Assembly (NCBI GenBank): GCA_002308195.1
Contig: DBVU01000030.1
Location: forward strand, 1-7,797
DNA: 7,797 bases
Origin: Bacteroidales bacterium UBA1256
GTDB lineage: Bacteria > Bacteroidota > Bacteroidia > Bacteroidales > Paludibacteraceae
Direction of reading: 5' to 3'
The notes beneath the pieces are model-generated. The model had not been told where the DNA came from and made no database searches. It worked only from the letters and a program-made list of their open reading frames with translations. Each line of letters opens with the position of its first letter. Positions within the stretch are counted from its first letter, which is position 1. Of the stretch, positions 6,468-7,797 are shown piece by piece. The translations under genes and the position numbers were made by a program.

Positions 6468-7712
6468 TCATTCGTAAGTCAGAGTGAAAATTTGGTCCGG
6501 TTGCAAAACCTCCCTACTGATCTCCTGTAATTGGGCTGAAGTGGTTTGCTCAATTTTGCGGAATGTCTCTTCCCAAACAGGCGCATGACCAAAATATAAC
6601 ATCGATTTTGCCATTGCCAGAGCACTGTTCTCTTGATTCTGAGCCGAAATAGCCATCTGGCCGCGCAGTTGTTGCAAAGCGCGCCGAACGGCGTTTTCGC
6701 TTAATGGGGTAGTGCAGAGTTTCTCTAGCTCGTCGCGTACCAGACCTAGACTTTGCATATAATGCTCAGGTTCGCATGCCCAGTAAATGCACCAATAACC
6801 CGTGTCGCTCAGCGGAGTATAATTCGACTCAACGGTATAAACCAGTCCTTTCGCTTCGCGCAAACTCAGATTCAATCGGCTGTTTAGACTGCCTCCGCCT
6901 AGAATATTATTCAGCAGAAACATCGCCAACTGATTTTTATGGCCCAACGGATAAGCATGATTTCCAACCATCGCATGTATCTGGTGCGTGTGTTTTTTGT
7001 AGGCGGCAACGCGATTTGTGCTCGAGAAACTACCGAGACCTTCACGAGATAAACACGAGACTTTCTTCTCCATCAGTCCGAATTCTTTCTCTGCCAGGCG
7101 GAAAATCTTCTCCGGTTTCACGTCTCCCTGACAGAAAACAACCATTCTCTCCGGAGAATAATGCTCCGCCATCCATTGTTTCGCGTACGATGGCTTCGAT
7201 GAAATGTGTCTCAGCGTTTTACGTGTACCTAATATAGGACGCGCGAGCGACGTGCCCGCGAAGAGCAAGTTCTCAAAGTCATCATATATCAATTCGCTAG
7301 GACTGTCGTTGTAACTTTCTATCTCATCCAGAATCACCATCCGCTCTTTGTCGGTCTCTTCTTTGCGGAAGGTCGGTTCTTGCAGCATTTCCGCTATCAG
7401 ATGGAGTGTCAGCTGAATATGTTCGGTTGTTATGGCTGCATAGAATGTCGTTTCTTCTTTGGTTGTGTAGGCATTTATCTCGCCACCAATGCCTTCCACC
7501 GCACGAATAATCTGACGAGCCGAATGGTGCGCGGTGCCTTTGAATAGGCAATGCTCGATGTAGTGCGCCATGCCATTTTCTTCCGGATTCTCGTCGCGCG
7601 TCCCCGCGCCAACCATCACGCCGATATACGCCACCGGAGATGGAGTCCATCTATGCACAATTTTGACCCCATTTGATAAAATATGATAAAAAGTTTGGGT
7701 ATTTTCTTGCAT
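6468..7712 (-). CDS. M16 family zinc metallopeptidase (pitrilysin/processing-peptidase type)
   Basis: Starting at the ATG at 7712 the protein has 414 residues, typical for bacterial single-unit M16 peptidases with one active and one inactive homologous half. The inverted zinc motif H-Y-I-E-H is at residues 50-54, and the distal ligand glutamate is probably residue 130 in V-I-L-D-E-I, at the spacing usual for the family. The C-terminal half has G-G-G-S at 272-275 and the conserved L-R-E-A-K-G-L-V-Y run with Arg285 and Tyr292. All expected catalytic residues are present, so it should be active. There is no signal peptide, so the location is probably cytoplasmic; the substrate is unknown. The open frame extends to a GTG at 7757, but those 15 extra residues overlap the tRNA promoter, and the sequence from the internal methionine begins like family members (x-Y/F-x-L-S-N-G). 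It has the same orientation as the SusC gene, but the 207-bp gap and separate promoter make co-regulation unlikely. Confidence 0.95.
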   Translation of the reverse strand: MQENTQTFYHILSNGVKIVHRWTPSPVAYIGVMVGAGTRDENPEENGMAHYIEHCLFKGTAHHSARQIIRAVEGIGGEINAYTTKEETTFYAAITTEHIQLTLHLIAEMLQEPTFRKEETDKERMVILDEIESYNDSPSELIYDDFENLLFAGTSLARPILGTRKTLRHISSKPSYAKQWMAEHYSPERMVVFCQGDVKPEKIFRLAEKEFGLMEKKVSCLSREGLGSFSSTNRVAAYKKHTHQIHAMVGNHAYPLGHKNQLAMFLLNNILGGGSLNSRLNLSLREAKGLVYTVESNYTPLSDTGYWCIYWACEPEHYMQSLGLVRDELEKLCTTPLSENAVRRALQQLRGQMAISAQNQENSALAMAKSMLYFGHAPVWEETFRKIEQTTSAQLQEISREVLQPDQIFTLTYE

Positions 7713-7737
7713 ATTCAAAAAAAATGTAGTACTTTTG
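7707..7737 (+). promoter_or_regulatory. Bacteroidota-type promoter for the tRNA gene
   Basis: The plus strand carries TTG at 7707-7709, a 20-nt spacer, then TACTTTTG at 7730-7737, which fits the TAnnTTTG consensus. Transcription would start near 7744, giving a leader of about 30 nt before the mature tRNA 5' end at 7774. The upstream element overlaps the first codon of the M16 gene on the other strand. The -33 element is only a partial match. Confidence 0.7.
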
Positions 7738-7773
7738 CACCCGTTTTTGATGAGCACTTGCTACGCTCGCACC

Positions 7774-7797
7774 GCGGCATTGGCGGAATTGGTAGAC
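7774..7797 (+). tRNA. tRNA-Leu, 5' part only (runs off the window)
   Basis: The last 24 bases fit a tRNA 5' end: a 7-nt acceptor strand (7774-7780), TG at positions 8-9, then GCGGAATTGGTAGAC. This D-arm form, with GAATTGGTAGAC, is characteristic of bacterial leucine tRNAs. The anticodon, variable arm and 3' end lie beyond the window, so the isoacceptor cannot be named. A promoter with proper spacing precedes it. Another class-II tRNA is possible but less likely from the D-arm. Confidence 0.85.

Noticed and set aside
7713..7757. Upstream GTG start extending the M16 protein by 15 residues
   Set aside because: The extension overlaps the tRNA promoter, does not resemble an M16 N-terminus and is not a signal peptide; the ATG at 7712 gives a family-like beginning.
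1..7797. CRISPR arrays, insertion sequences, phage genes, toxin-antitoxin or defence systems
   Set aside because: No repeated spacer pattern, transposase, integrase or defence-type protein is present; the coding space is filled by four recognisable genes.

Overview
The window reads as Bacteroidales (Bacteroidota) chromosomal DNA, probably a gut- or rumen-type member. Three things point there: a SusC/SusD outer-membrane pair, TAnnTTTG-type promoters in place of the usual -10 box, and A-rich leaders that mostly lack a Shine-Dalgarno sequence. All four protein genes lie on the minus strand. One partial tRNA gene lies on the plus strand at the right edge.

Layout, right to left in the minus direction of transcription. 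At 7774-7797 is the 5' end of a plus-strand tRNA, most likely tRNA-Leu, with its own promoter at 7707-7737. Diverging from it is a 414-residue M16-family zinc peptidase (7712-6468) with an intact HxxEH site and no signal peptide. A 207-bp AT-rich spacer (6261-6467) follows. It holds a near-consensus promoter (TTTG-N20-TACCTTTG) preceded by a run of A- and T-tracts at roughly helical spacing. This promoter starts a transcription unit of three genes: a SusC/RagA-type TonB-dependent transporter (6260-2964), a SusD/RagB-type lipoprotein (2942-1332) and a lipoprotein with one bacterial Ig-like (Big_2) domain (1251-49). A GC-rich hairpin at 1-27 probably ends the unit; its stem is fully paired only in the minus-strand RNA.

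How the genes work together: SusC should form the outer-membrane barrel, with SusD as its lid-like ligand-capturing partner. The third gene sits where SusE/SusF-like surface binding proteins are usually encoded. The ligand cannot be named, because the window shows no glycoside hydrolase, protease, sulfatase, sigma/anti-sigma pair or hybrid two-component sensor belonging to the unit. The M16 peptidase and the tRNA look like unrelated neighbours.

I see no clear new biological system here. The points most worth a second look are the helically phased A/T tracts upstream of the susC-like promoter, the unassigned C-terminal region of the third lipoprotein, and the self-contained, enzyme-free nature of the unit. 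The long plus-strand open frames opposite the SusC and SusD genes are judged to be shadows.
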